A stretch of DNA of 64,000 bases from Tetraselmis striata. Taxonomy: Eukaryota; Chlorophyta; Chlorodendrophyceae; Chlorodendrales; Chlorodendraceae. Location: contig VCJN01000209.1 in NCBI GenBank assembly GCA_006384855.1, positions 1 through 64,000 on the forward strand, given 5' to 3'. Numbering within the stretch: position 1 is the stretch's first letter; every line of letters begins with the position of its first letter. This document shows positions 1-10,889 of the stretch, one piece after another. The notes under the pieces are model-generated. The model was not told where the DNA came from, did no database searches, and saw nothing but the letters and a program-made list of their open reading frames with translations. The position numbers were made by a program, and so were the translations under genes.

Positions 1-3000
1 TGCAATGTGCAGGTACCGGTTCATGAAGAACCTTGAGCAGGGTCTCAGCACTCCGTTTCAGCTATTCACCTGGAAACGTGGTGGCGGCCGTGCTGGCGAG
101 ACTGTGGCTGTCATCTGGAGGATCCCCCGCAACAGGCAAGAGCGAGACGAAGACATTGCCTTCCAGCTCCAGACAAGAGTGCTCAATAACATCACCAGAT
201 ACCACACCAGGCTGAGGAAGGCGCTATTCCTGGCGCATGTTGTCAACCCCACCTTCATCAAGACCAAGGCAGCAGCTCAGGCTGTCTACGAGTACATCAC
301 CAGTGACCGGCTGCCAAAACAGCGAGCGGCTGGACATGACCACGCCATTCTCATGTCGGAGCTGGCACTGTCTTGCCAGGACTTTGATATCATCACCGAC
401 CTGCGTGAGCTGAATGGGAGGCCAACATCCGACCTATTTGACCCCTTCTGGGATGCCCTGGCCGAGTTGATGGCTGAGCACTCTCGTGTGCATGATAGAC
501 GTTGGGGTAGGAGCCCCTCCCGCACCCCCCTGACTCTGTCTGCCCCCTCTGCCCTGCTGGTGACTAACTATGTTGCTATGGGCTTGGGCAGGTGATGTGT
601 CGTATCTCGCTGCTGCATTCTCCACACGTGACCTGGTGGAACAGGTTGTGGACAAGCTGAAGGAGAAGCACCATCCACAAACGCTGCTGGAGGCAGGCGT
701 CCATATCCCAAGCATAAGCTGGGTGCAGTACCAGTTTGCCCCTAAGCACCCCAGCTACCGTGCTTCTCTGCAGTACACAGGTGTGCTGCCCTCTGTCTGC
801 CCCTCCACCTGCCCTTGCTGTGGTTGCATGTACTCACACTGGGTGTTGATGTGCTGCTCCCCCCCTGCAGCGAGAGTGCCGGTCAAGTGGAAGGTGCAAG
901 TACGCGCTATGCGCGCCTACCATGCAGACGCAAAATATGTAGCGGCTCTCTTCAAATATATCAGGAAGGCTGCAGTGCTTTATGCTAACATCATTGCAGA
1001 ACACACTGATCACGACTGCGTCCCTGAGGAGGTAGTCTTCTACTCTGTGGACGACAAATCCAAGGTAGTGCTGCTGTCTGTGTTGCTGCCGTGTTTATTC
1101 CTACTTGCTGCTGCTGTGGCAGTGACGCTGATGTGTGATATTGCTGTCTGTAGGTCAATGTGGGCGAGCCAAACCTGCCCATAACATTTGGCGGTGTGGC
1201 CCGCAAGGGCATCATGCCTGCTGACGTGACCAATGTAGCTGGCGACCATGACTTCCACAAGGTGTCATTGACACCAAGCGTGGCTCTTGAGGTGGTCATC
1301 AAGCCTCATGAGGGGGAAGGCGATGGCCTCCAGAGCTTCTACAGAGGTGTGCTGCTGCCCATGCCCGCTGCTGGTGCTGCCATGCTGCTGAATATTAATA
1401 TACTGACTGTGTCTCTGTGTTGCTGTTGCCCTCTGCAGGGCAATGCCATGTTGTGCTCAAGGACTCTGTCTTCCAGCCCTCCACTCCGCTGCGGCACGCA
1501 GCTGAGCTGATGAGCATCGCGAGGAGCTGCTCCATGCGTGGTGACATCACGCGCGGCACGCCGGGTGTCGCCTTCATCATGTCTGATGGGGGGCCTGACC
1601 ACAACGTCAGCTTCTACACCGTCATTGCCGCGTGGCTGGCACTGTTCATGGAGCTGGAGATGGATGTGCTCACCATTTCCAGGACAGCTCCTACCCAGAG
1701 TTACATGAACTGTGCTGAACGCTGCATGAGTGAGCTAAACAGGGGTTTGCAGAACAACGCGCTCGCCAGGGCGCGTGTGGACGACGACTTCGAGAAGGCC
1801 TTCGCCAGATGCAACTCTATGACCGCCATCCGAGCTGCAGCTGCAAAGGCCCTCAACGAGGAGCTGCAGGCGGAGGCAGACGACGAGCCGATGCCGCCCC
1901 TCGCCGAGGACAGCGACAGCGATGAGGAGGAGGCAGGTGATACCTCAAGCAGCAGCGAGGCGGGCACAGACATGCAGGCAGATGACAGCTCCAGCAGTGC
2001 TGCGGCGGAGTCTGAGGCGGAGGAGGGGGATGGCAGCTCCAGCTTCAGCGAGGAGGAGCCTGGTGGTGAGGAGGCGGCCGCTGCTGGCGAAGCTGTTGAT
2101 GCCACCCCACTGCCTGTTGGCGAGGAGCTGCCCGCTGCCCCCGCCTTCCAAGCCAGAGAGGGGCCACTGGTTGATTACGCCAGCTCCAGCAGTGAGGCCG
2201 GCAGCGACATGTCCGTCACCGCGGAGGAGGACCACGTGGTGGAGAGCCTTGCTGCGCTGAAGGCGGGCCCCGCCGCCGCCGCCACGCGGCCACCGCCCTC
2301 AACTCCCACCATATCCACCTTCCAGAAAAGTTATGAGGCCAGTGTTGCCCCTGTCATATCCACAATTGACGGCATATTCCAGCGTCTTATGTGGGCTGGC
2401 CAGCGCATTCAGACACACACTCCTGCAGACAGCCAGTCTATGCAGGCACTCCTCAAGCGTCTTCATGATATCGACCCAACTCTAGAATCCCTGAAGCTGG
2501 ACTCCAGCTCAATCAATAAGCATCCTGAGCTGCGCCGCGTCATTGACAATCACACCATTGGGGGGCCCTACATGAGGCAGTACTTCAAGCAGCCCCTGGT
2601 GGACGACTGCCAGTGCAAGGCGTGCCAGCTTGGCCTGTGGGGCGTACTGCGCTTGCCAGCCGCAGCATATGCCGACATCGTCAACCACAAGGTACCCCTC
2701 CCTATCCCTTAGGTGACCAGTGACAGCATCAAGGATGCTGTGCATTACATGCCATTCGAGGAGGCAGTCCATCACGAGTACACCACAGCACACCAGCCAA
2801 CCTTCATTCAGCGCCAGCAGCAGAAGGGACTGGTATGTGTTGGGGAAGGCATGCAGCTGACTACTCAGAAGGAGGACATGGCCACCACGGAGCTGGCGCC
2901 CAACCTGCTCAAAGGCAAGTATGTCAGGGGTGTGGTTACCTGCAAGGACTGCATGAGACCCCGCTGCCTGTACTCCTTAACGCACCCACGGAACATGGAG

Positions 3001-3618
3001 CCAGCAGCCACTATGGTGGATGGGAAGAAGGTGCAGCCCAGCGTGACGGAGAAGGCGGAGTGCAAGCAATATGCCATGCAGAACTTCCATGCAGCTGCTG
3101 AGCACAATACCTTCTTGTGCGGCATGCAACCTTTTGATGACGACCATCCGCTGCATGGAGTGTTGGTGACACGCAGCAACATCACCTGTGGATCTCCTGT
3201 AGAGTTTGAGTACTACTCCACGCAGACCAAGAGGGCCACCTGGTTTGATGCCACTACTTGTGCCTGGTGCGCTGGTGTGCATGGGGAGGGTACCATTAGT
3301 CAGATTTTACAGGATTTGTGGCACACTGTGCTGCCCCTGTGTGAGTACTGCAAGTCCCAGGGTGCCAAGCCATTGGTGAGGGCGCAGAGGCGCATGGCAG
3401 CTGAGCGAGAGGAGGCTTCTCGGAAGCGTGCGGCCCGTGCTGACAAGCAGCGCCAGGACAAGGAGCAAGCTGAGCAGCCGGCGGAGGAGGCAGCCCAGCC
3501 TCAGCAGCAGCCAAGGCAGCCTCGCAATGCCAGGTCTAGCAGAGGCAGGAAGCCACGGACTGCCAACCAACCAGTGACTAGGAGGCGCAGTACACGGCAG
3601 TATGCAGCTGGCATTTAG
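1..3618 (+). CDS. DDE transposase-like protein, multi-exon, 5' partial
   Basis: Exons read as <1-506, 592-780, 871-1064, 1154-1346, 1439-2691 and 2713-3618; phases agree at each GT-AG junction. The 5' end lies outside the window or at an acceptor near position 13. The core has the layout of a RNase H-fold DDE enzyme: a first acidic pair in VDDKSKVNVGEPN (joined across the third intron), a second Asp in SDGGPDHN (about 1586-1610), and a Glu in NCAERCMSELN (about 1708-1740). GQCHVVLKDSVFQPS and the paired-Cys segments near the C-terminus (CQCKACQ, CKDCMRPRC, CAWCAG, CEYC) match a family of uncharacterised eukaryotic proteins known from sponges, cnidarians and algae. A Ser/Glu/Asp-rich linker fills about 1860-2260, and the tail is basic. 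A transposase-derived role is inferred; no flanking inverted repeats were found, so it may be domesticated or have an end outside the window. Confidence 0.72.
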
Positions 3619-4857
3619 AGGTGTTCATCATGTGTTGCACGTACAATGAATAGCATGGTAGGCTGTCTCATACAGTCGGGCGGGTCTGGGGTTGACAATG
3701 TAAACAACATTGTCATTTATTACATTATTCATCTATGTGCCATATTCATCTATGTGCCGTGGTCTTCTATGCATCCTGCTGCATCTGTATTAACGGCATG
3801 TTTGCTGCCCCAGCCTTGTCTACAGTACTGCACAAAGTACTGTCACAGTCCCCCCTTTTTTTCACCTGAAGGTGGGGGTGCCCAATACCCATAGAAGTTC
3901 ACCTATAGCATGTTTTTAGATTCCCTCGCTGTTCCTGCGTGCTTACAAGGCACAAACATGATGTTTCCTTGTTATTTGTTTCATGGCAGTACTTTAGCAG
4001 TACCGCAGAGGAAGGAAGTATTTCCAAAGGGGGGGCCCCAAAAAAAGGGGGGGGGCCACCAAAGACAACGGATAAAATCTTCCAGGCCTTGTCGTATCCA
4101 TGCTGATCATATTTTATTACATTAATCCTTACTTATTTGGCAAGGGCGGAGAGCGCGCAAGCCGTCGCCATCCGACCGCCATCCCCGCCGCCCGTCGTGC
4201 TGCACATACTGTATTTCTTTTCGTACCGGTAGCTCATCGTCCCCCAGCAGGGCTCATCCTTTTACACCAGGCACCTATGACGATGACGCACGACGACGAC
4301 GACGCTCAACACTAGCAAAAAAAAAAAAAAAAACTAGCGAGCACGATGAAAACTGTCTATCCACCCACGACGCGCACGCTTCAGCTTCCTACGCCGCCCA
4401 GCAGCCCAGCAGCTTCGCGCCCAGTCACACTGCCACAGCAGCAGACCCCAAGTAGTCGAGTCGTCACGACACAGTGCGGCACTTTCCCGATGATTGTCGC
4501 GGCACTGGGCTCCGTCTTGCGCGCCCCCCCTCTTCCAGCCGAGGCTGCCCGCCGCGCCGCCTGTGTTGCTGATTGCACTCCTCGTCGCCGCGTCGCAACG
4601 CCGGCAACCGCCCGCTCCGCGCGTCGGCCAGGAGCACTCGCCACGCCACGGTAGGTCGCCAGGCCCTCGATGCCGTGGATGACGAATCGCTCCGTTGGGC
4701 GAATGCAGGGGTTAAGCGGGCGACGCGCCGCGCGTGGTGATGTTGTGGTGCACGTGGCGTCACGCCCTTGAACGGGCGGATGAACGGCGAAAGGGGGCGC
4801 CGAGCAGAGCTGCGCGCGCTGTGTATCTTTCTTTCGCATTATCTTGGCCAATTCATC
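3619..4857. other. Intergenic region
   Basis: No gene is supported here. The first half is AT-richer than its surroundings, with T-rich and G-rich short runs (about 4029-4053). An A-run of 17 bases occurs at about 4317-4333. The last 160 bases (from about 4699) are the 5' flank of the UVR/TPR gene and are also present, inverted, near 42700. Confidence 0.6.
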
Positions 4858-6283
4858 ATGGCTCGCAGGTGCCTGAGCTGCGGTGCATTGTCTCGCAGGG
4901 CGGGGTGGCGCCGAGGTCCGGCAGGCCGGCGGAGCGGGCGAGGAATCCGCGCGCCGCGGGCGGGTGACGAGCTGGCGGAGGGGGTGTCGGAGGAGGCGGT
5001 GAGCGCGCTTGGCGGGGAGGAGCAATGGGAGGGGCTGCTAGCGCTGGAGCGGCGCCTGGCGGTGGCGGTGGAGCTGGAAAACTACGAGCTGGCCGCCAAG
5101 CTGCGCGACGACCAGGCGCGGATGTGTAGTGAGGTTCCGCTCAGCCAACGCTACATACTGGGGCTGGTGAAGAAACTGCGCGCTGAGGCCACGGCGCGGG
5201 AGGAGCTGCTGGAGGCGGCGGTGGAGCTGGGGGAGTGCGGGCATAGCTACGACGCGGTGCCGGAGCTGGTGGCGGCGCTGCACCGCGCGGTGGCGGCGGA
5301 CGACGCGGCGCTGCAGGAGGCGGTCTCCGACGCCATGTGGGCCATCTTCCTGCGCAGCGCGAATCAGCGTGTGAATGCGCTGATGAAGGTGGGGACGGAC
5401 CTGATGGCGGCCGGCAGCTTGCCCGAGGCGACCAAGGTGTTCACGGAGATCATCGAGCTCGAGCCGTCGTTTGCAGAGGGTGAGGGAAACAGCATGGCTC
5501 CGCGTGACCACGCCAATCCCAATGCTAAGCTTCACATTCCGATGCCAACTCTTACCCAAACGCCGGTCTGGACAGCCATGCAACTGCGAATGCTTATCCT
5601 GATAACCTCCCCGATCTCCATCTCCACCTCCATCACTTTACCAATCCCAATCCTCATCCAAATAAAGCAGTCCCAAACCTGATCCCAATGCCAAGCTTGA
5701 TGTGCTAATGCCGTTTCAAACCCTAATACCAACGCTAATTCTCATACCAATTCCGATCCCTAACATAATACACACGGCGGTCTCAATCCGTATATCAACT
5801 CTGATCATGATGCCGATAACATTTTTTAATGAAAGGCTCAATGCCAATGCCAACGCCGATGCTTACACCAATGCTACCCCTACTGTCCATACTGCCCGTA
5901 GCGATGCCAATGCCATTGCTGATGCGTATGCCCATGCAAGGGCGGATCGCAATCGTAATCCTAGTGCCCATCACAGATTGGCCTCCTCTCTTCCGCTTGC
6001 TCCGCTCTGACCCTCAAGCCACGCCCCCCCCGCAGGCTACAACAAGCGCGCAACGGTGCTGTACATCATGCAGAAGCTGGAGGAGAGCGTGGCGGACTGC
6101 GAGGCGGTGTTGCAGCGGGAGCCGCACCACTTTGGGGCGCTCTCCGGCATGGGCCTCTGCCTGTACAAGATGGGCGACCTGCCGGCCGCGCTGGACGCCT
6201 TTGACCGCACCGTCCGCGTGCACCCCGGCCTCACCGAGATCCGCAAGCTGGCGGAGCAGATCCGCGCAAAGTTGGCGGGCTAA
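4858..6283 (+). CDS. UVR-motif and TPR protein, probably plastid
   Basis: Two exons, 4858-5479 and 6036-6283, joined in phase 1 across a 556-nt intron, predict about 289 residues. I chose ATG 4858 because it opens an Arg/Ser/Gly-rich, transit-like N-terminus; an in-frame ATG at 4768 is possible. A UvrB/UvrC (UVR) helix pair reads LERRLAVAVELENYELAAKL (about 5044-5103). TPR helices follow in VGTDLMAAGSLPEATKVFTE before the intron and, after it, GYNKRATVLYIMQKLEESVA and MGLCLYKMGDLPAALDAFDR. UVR/TPR proteins of this size are known in plastids of plants and algae, where the UVR motif acts in protein contacts rather than DNA repair. The intron is rich in degenerate CCAATGCC-like repeats. A broken inverted copy lies at 41121-42702. 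Confidence 0.8.
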
Positions 6284-8583
6284 ATGGCGCGCTAGTGGGG
6301 CGCCCCTCACTCTCGCCCCGCACTTCCCTGGCTCTCGCCGGCCGGCATGCTGTACATTTGCAGAAACATACTTGTAGGTTATCAACCCCGGTCAGCCGGG
6401 TACTCGACCCCCCCCCCCCCCCCCCCCCCCCCCCTCCCCCCGTAAAGCCCTGCAGAGCAAGAGGGGAGGCCTCGCCGCCTGGGTCTGCTGGGCGCAGGCT
6501 GTGCTGACCACGGGGGGTTGGCATGTCCACCACAAATCGTGTAGAAGGACACACCCTAAACTACTTCAGAAGATTACAAAAGCCGGCAAGTACAAACCCA
6601 CGCGTCGGTGCGGTGCCAAATCCTCCGGCAGGCAGGGCGGGCTCTTATTTGCAGTATGCTTACTTATACCGCGTCAGCGCCCGCAATAACAAAACAAATC
6701 GAAACTTCGCGGTTTGGATTAATGCATCACTAGCCGGAGTGGCAAGACGGTGAGCAAGCACCCTGCCATGCAGAGGATGCAGAAGTAGACAATTGGTAGA
6801 GGACAATTGGTTTGTGCAGCGGCGGCTGGGGGGAAGGCGGCGGCGGGGGGGGGGCTATGCAACTGGCATGGGTTGACCAACAAGCCGGCATCACCATCCT
6901 ATCTGGAGAGGACCTCAGCCGGGGGCGCAAGATCGGCCTTAAGCCTCGCTTCCCCTCCCACTCCAAAGGTGGAGGATTGGGGAAGCCAATGCCTGGCGCA
7001 ATACGAGAAGAAGGGATGCGGTTTCATGTCAGCCCATCACTGCCGATGCTGAGGCCATCAACGCCAATGCTCGCTGTACTCGCAGTGTTGCACATGAGGG
7101 TGCCCCCCCCCCCCCCCCCCCCAAGTGGGTAATGCCGCACTCCTCAACGGAAGAGACAGGAGGGGCGAGAGTGGGAATGGATGACTACAACCGGTGTTGT
7201 GGTCGCGCCTGGGATACTCCTACATACTAGGACGCTGGGACTGGGATACTCGACAAAATAGTGATGCTGATGGCGCCTTGTTGTGCCATTCCTTGCCTAT
7301 CCTTGCTTACCGGTCCTTAACTGAATGCACGAGGCTTTGTAGTTTCAGGAGAGACTTGGTGGTACCTGGGTATAACGCAACCTTACGGCCCGGCTGCATG
7401 AACCTGCATAGAGCCGGCCGCCGCCCGTGGCATGCAGCCTTTTGAAGGCCAACAGCGGTGCTTTACCCAACAGCGGGGGCAGGGAAGCCGGCAACAACAG
7501 ACAGGGCGTTGCCCACACGGTCTGCCCCTGGCAGGAAGCGATATCGACCGAACGTGACGCCTAACGAACATCCACGGCGCCAAACTTCACGCCACGCTTT
7601 CCCCTGCCCACCCCTCTACCCCCTAATCTGCCCAACTGCAAGAATGCAGACATGGTCGCTGCTCCGCAACTGCTGGCGGGTGCCCGTCTTGCGCATCGAC
7701 ACAATCGGATGGGGGCGAGCGAGCACGCCGGAGACGAAATCATCACCCGGCATAAGATTGTGATTCCGGTCAAGCTTGTCGGGCAGATAGCGAACGCCGG
7801 CTGGATTACGTGATGAGGGGGCTGCCGGACTGGGACGGGTGCCGCATTTGGGGTCCGCGTGCGTGCCCGGAAATTGTTTAATGGCTGCAGGTGACACGCC
7901 TGGCGGACTGCCACTTGCACACCTTGTCGTCACTCAGCTCTGGGGTGATACGGCGGGGAGGGGAAGGAGTCGTCTATGCAAAGATGTTCTGATCCGGTCG
8001 TGATAAAGGCACACATGTGCAGGCGATATGTGAAATGGATTTCTGCGCTGCGAGTCAATGGCTGTGGGGCGGTTGATTTCGACCTCTGGGAGAGTGCGTT
8101 ACAGCTGCCGGGCGGTGCACACTCTGAGAGTATCCCATGCATTCGTGACAAGCGTGCGGTCGAGGCAGACTACTGGGAGGCATTGCCACAGTGTGCGGGG
8201 AGAGCGGTCTGGCGGATTTGGGGGATGGCTGTAGAAAGTGCCTTCAAGGCCTGCCACCTCGTAGGGCTCTTTTGTCAGGCAGCCTCTACACGCCAAAGTT
8301 GTAAAACCTGTGCCAATGAGGTTGGGCGCGCAGGAAGGAAGGGGTTCCGTGTCAGTCTCGCATAATTTGATAGCGGCATGAGTGGTGAAACTGCGAATAG
8401 ACGGCTTCTAACTGTGTTACTTGGGGCGTGCACATCACATATTCTTGGGAGGCTGGATTACTGAGGCGCGGAGGATTGTAGAATTCGTGTGTTGTGGTGG
8501 TGGGGGGGGGGGGGGGGGGAGGGGGGGTGCATGCACAGGTTGCGTGATCCCTGAGGCGGGGGGGCTGGCTGGCAGGTGCGTGC
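6284..8583. other. Intergenic region between the UVR/TPR gene and the LRR array
   Basis: Contains the 3' flank of the UVR/TPR gene. C-runs lie at about 6411-6436 and 7103-7122 and a G-run near 8503-8528. Two stretches are found again inverted: about 6788-7140 corresponds to the 41250-41580 region, and about 7229-7299 to 41121-41180. A 129-codon ORF at 7976-8365 has no recognisable domain and is not called. The LRR gene on the minus strand may end within the last 300 bases. Confidence 0.5.
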
Positions 8584-10889
8584 CCTGAAATCAGCTTGCT
8601 GAGAGCGCTCCAGCTGGGCGGTACCGAGCCCGTTAGCTCATTTTCCTCAAGCCGCCTGGATTTATTGATGGAGAGATTTCCGTGGGGGGAAGAGGGAGGG
8701 GGGGGGGGGGGGGAGGCGCTCTGTGAGGGTCAGGATCCCCAGCAGAGGGGCACCACACACAATGTCGGGGAACTTGTATTTCTGTATTTCATCTGCATTC
8801 TGTTTTCTGTCGGATAATCTGATTCATCCGTAACTGTATTGCCTTGAGCCCAGGTGTGGGCTGGCAGGGCGGAGGGAGGGGAGGGGGGGCGTACAGCTGA
8901 GTCAGCCCGGTGAGTGCGCTCCAGCTGGGCGGCAGCGGCCCCGTCAGCTGGTTGATGTGAAGCCGCCTGAATGAAAAGGGGGAAGGGGGGGGGGGGGGGG
9001 GGCTCTGTGGGAGTCAGGATCCCCAGCAGAGGGGCACCAGGCACAATGTTGAGGGATCTGTATTTCTGCATTCATCTGTGTTCCATTCTCTGTCGGATAA
9101 TCTGGTTCATCCGTATCTGTACTGCCTTGAGCCAAGGTGTGGGCTGGCAGGACGGAGGGAAGGGGGGCGTACAGCCCAGTCAGCCCGGTGAGTGCGCTCC
9201 AGCTGGGCGGCAGCGGCCCCGTCAGCTGGTTGGTGCTAAGGGACCTGAAGAAAGGAGGGGGGAAATGGTGGTGGGTTGGAGGGGGGGGGGGGGGGGGGGG
9301 GGCTGTGGGAGTCAGGATCCCCAGCAGAGGGGCACCACACACAATGTTGGATTCTGTATTTCTGTATTCATCTGTGTTCCATGCTATGTCGGATAATCTG
9401 GTTCATCCGTATCTGTACTGCCTTGAGCCAAGGTGCGGGCTGGCAGGGCGGAGGGAGGGGGGGCGTACAGCCCAGTCAGCCCGGTGAGTGCGCTCCAGCT
9501 GGGCGGCAGCGGCCCCGTCAGCTGGTTGGCGTAAAGGTACCTGGATGAACGGGGGAGGGGGGGAGAGGGGGGGGGGGGGGGGGGGGGGGGGGGGCTCTGT
9601 GGGAGTCAGGATCCCCAGCAGAGGGGCGTCATACACAATGTACAGGAATATGTATTTCTGTATTCATCTGTGTTCCATTCTCTGTCGGGTGATCTGTAGC
9701 ATCCGTGTCTGTAGTGCCTTGAGCCAAGGTGCGGGCTGGCAGGGCGGAGGGAGGGGGGGCGTACAGAGAAGTCAGCCCGGTGAGTGCGCTCCAGCTGGGC
9801 GGCAGCGGCCCCGTCAGCTGGTTGGCGTTAAAGTACCTGAATGAAAGGGGGCAGAGGGGGGGGGGGGGGGGGGGGGGGGGCTCTGTGGGAGTCAGGATCC
9901 CCAGCAGACGGGTGCCATACACAATGTCGAGGAATCTGTATTTCTGTATTCATCTGTGTTCCATTCTCTGTCGGGTGATCTGTAGCATCCGTATCTGTAG
10001 TGCCTTGAGGACAAGGTCTGGGCTGGCAGGGCGGAGGGAGGGGGGCGTACAGCTGCGTCAGCCCGGTGAGTGCGCTCCAGCTGGGCGGCAGCGGCCCCGT
10101 GAGCTGGTTGAAGGTAAGCCATCTGAATGAAAGGGGGGGGGGGGGGGGGGGATGGGGCTCTGTGGGAGTCAGGATCACCAGCAGGCGGGCACCATGCACA
10201 ATGTCGAGGAATCTGTATTTCTGCATTCATCTGTGTTCCATTCTCTGTCCGATAATCTGTATCATCCGTATCTGTAGTGCCTTGAGCCCAGGTGTGGGCC
10301 GGCAGGGCGGAGGGAGGGGGGCGTACAGCTGCGTCAGCCCGGTGAGTGCGCTCCAGCTGGGCGGCAGCGGCCCCGTCAGCTGGTTGGAGCCAAGGTTCCT
10401 GAATGAAGTGGGGGGGGGGGGGGGGGGGGGGCTCTGCGGGAGTCAGGATCACCAGCAGACGGGCACCAGGCACAATGTACAGGAATATGTATTTATGCAT
10501 TCATCTGTGTTCCATTCTCTGTCGGATAATCTGGTTCATCCGTATCTGTAGTGCCTTGAGCCAAGGTGTGGGCTGGCAGGGCGGAGGGAGGGGGCGTACA
10601 GATGAGTCAGCCCGGTGAGTGCGCTCCAGCTGGGCGGCAGCGGTCCCGTCAGCTGGTTGATGTACAGACCTCTGAAGGAAAAGCGGGCAGAGGGGAGGGG
10701 GGGCGGGGCGCTCTGTGGGAGTTAGAATCACCAGCAGAGGGACACAATATGTATCATCCGTATGTCTATGCCTTGAGCCAAGGTGTGGGCCGGCAGGGCG
10801 GAGGGAGGGGGGCGTACAGATGAGTCAGCCCGGTGAGTGCGCTCCAGCTGGGCGGCAGCGGCCCTGTGAGGGATTTGCCGCGAAGGTCC
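8584..10889 (-). repeat. Tandem array of LRR exon-intron units
   Basis: Nine related units with a period of about 218-311 bp. In the eight internal ones a 72-nt exon is bounded by phase-2 introns, so every exon encodes one 24-residue LRR and can be added or lost without changing frame. Donors are always CT|GTACGC and acceptors CAG or TCAG. Exon bodies encode the near-invariant [18 protein letters not shown]; the ninth unit is diverged ([17 protein letters not shown]). Introns share long conserved blocks and carry a C-run (seen as G on the + strand) shortly before the acceptor, varying in length between units. Confidence 0.9.

Noticed and set aside
4317..4333. A-run as evidence of a retroposed poly(A) tail
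   Set aside because: The flanks show no target-site duplication and no gene-like sequence precedes it directly.
8700..10700. Gly/Arg-rich ORFs on the + strand across the LRR array
   Set aside because: They are frame shadows of the minus-strand exons and of the G-runs; they change frame at each run and have no splice logic.
8584..10889. Regularly spaced repeats that could suggest a CRISPR-like array
   Set aside because: The conserved parts are coding exons and intron blocks of about 70-200 bp in a eukaryotic gene, not short palindromic repeats with unique spacers.
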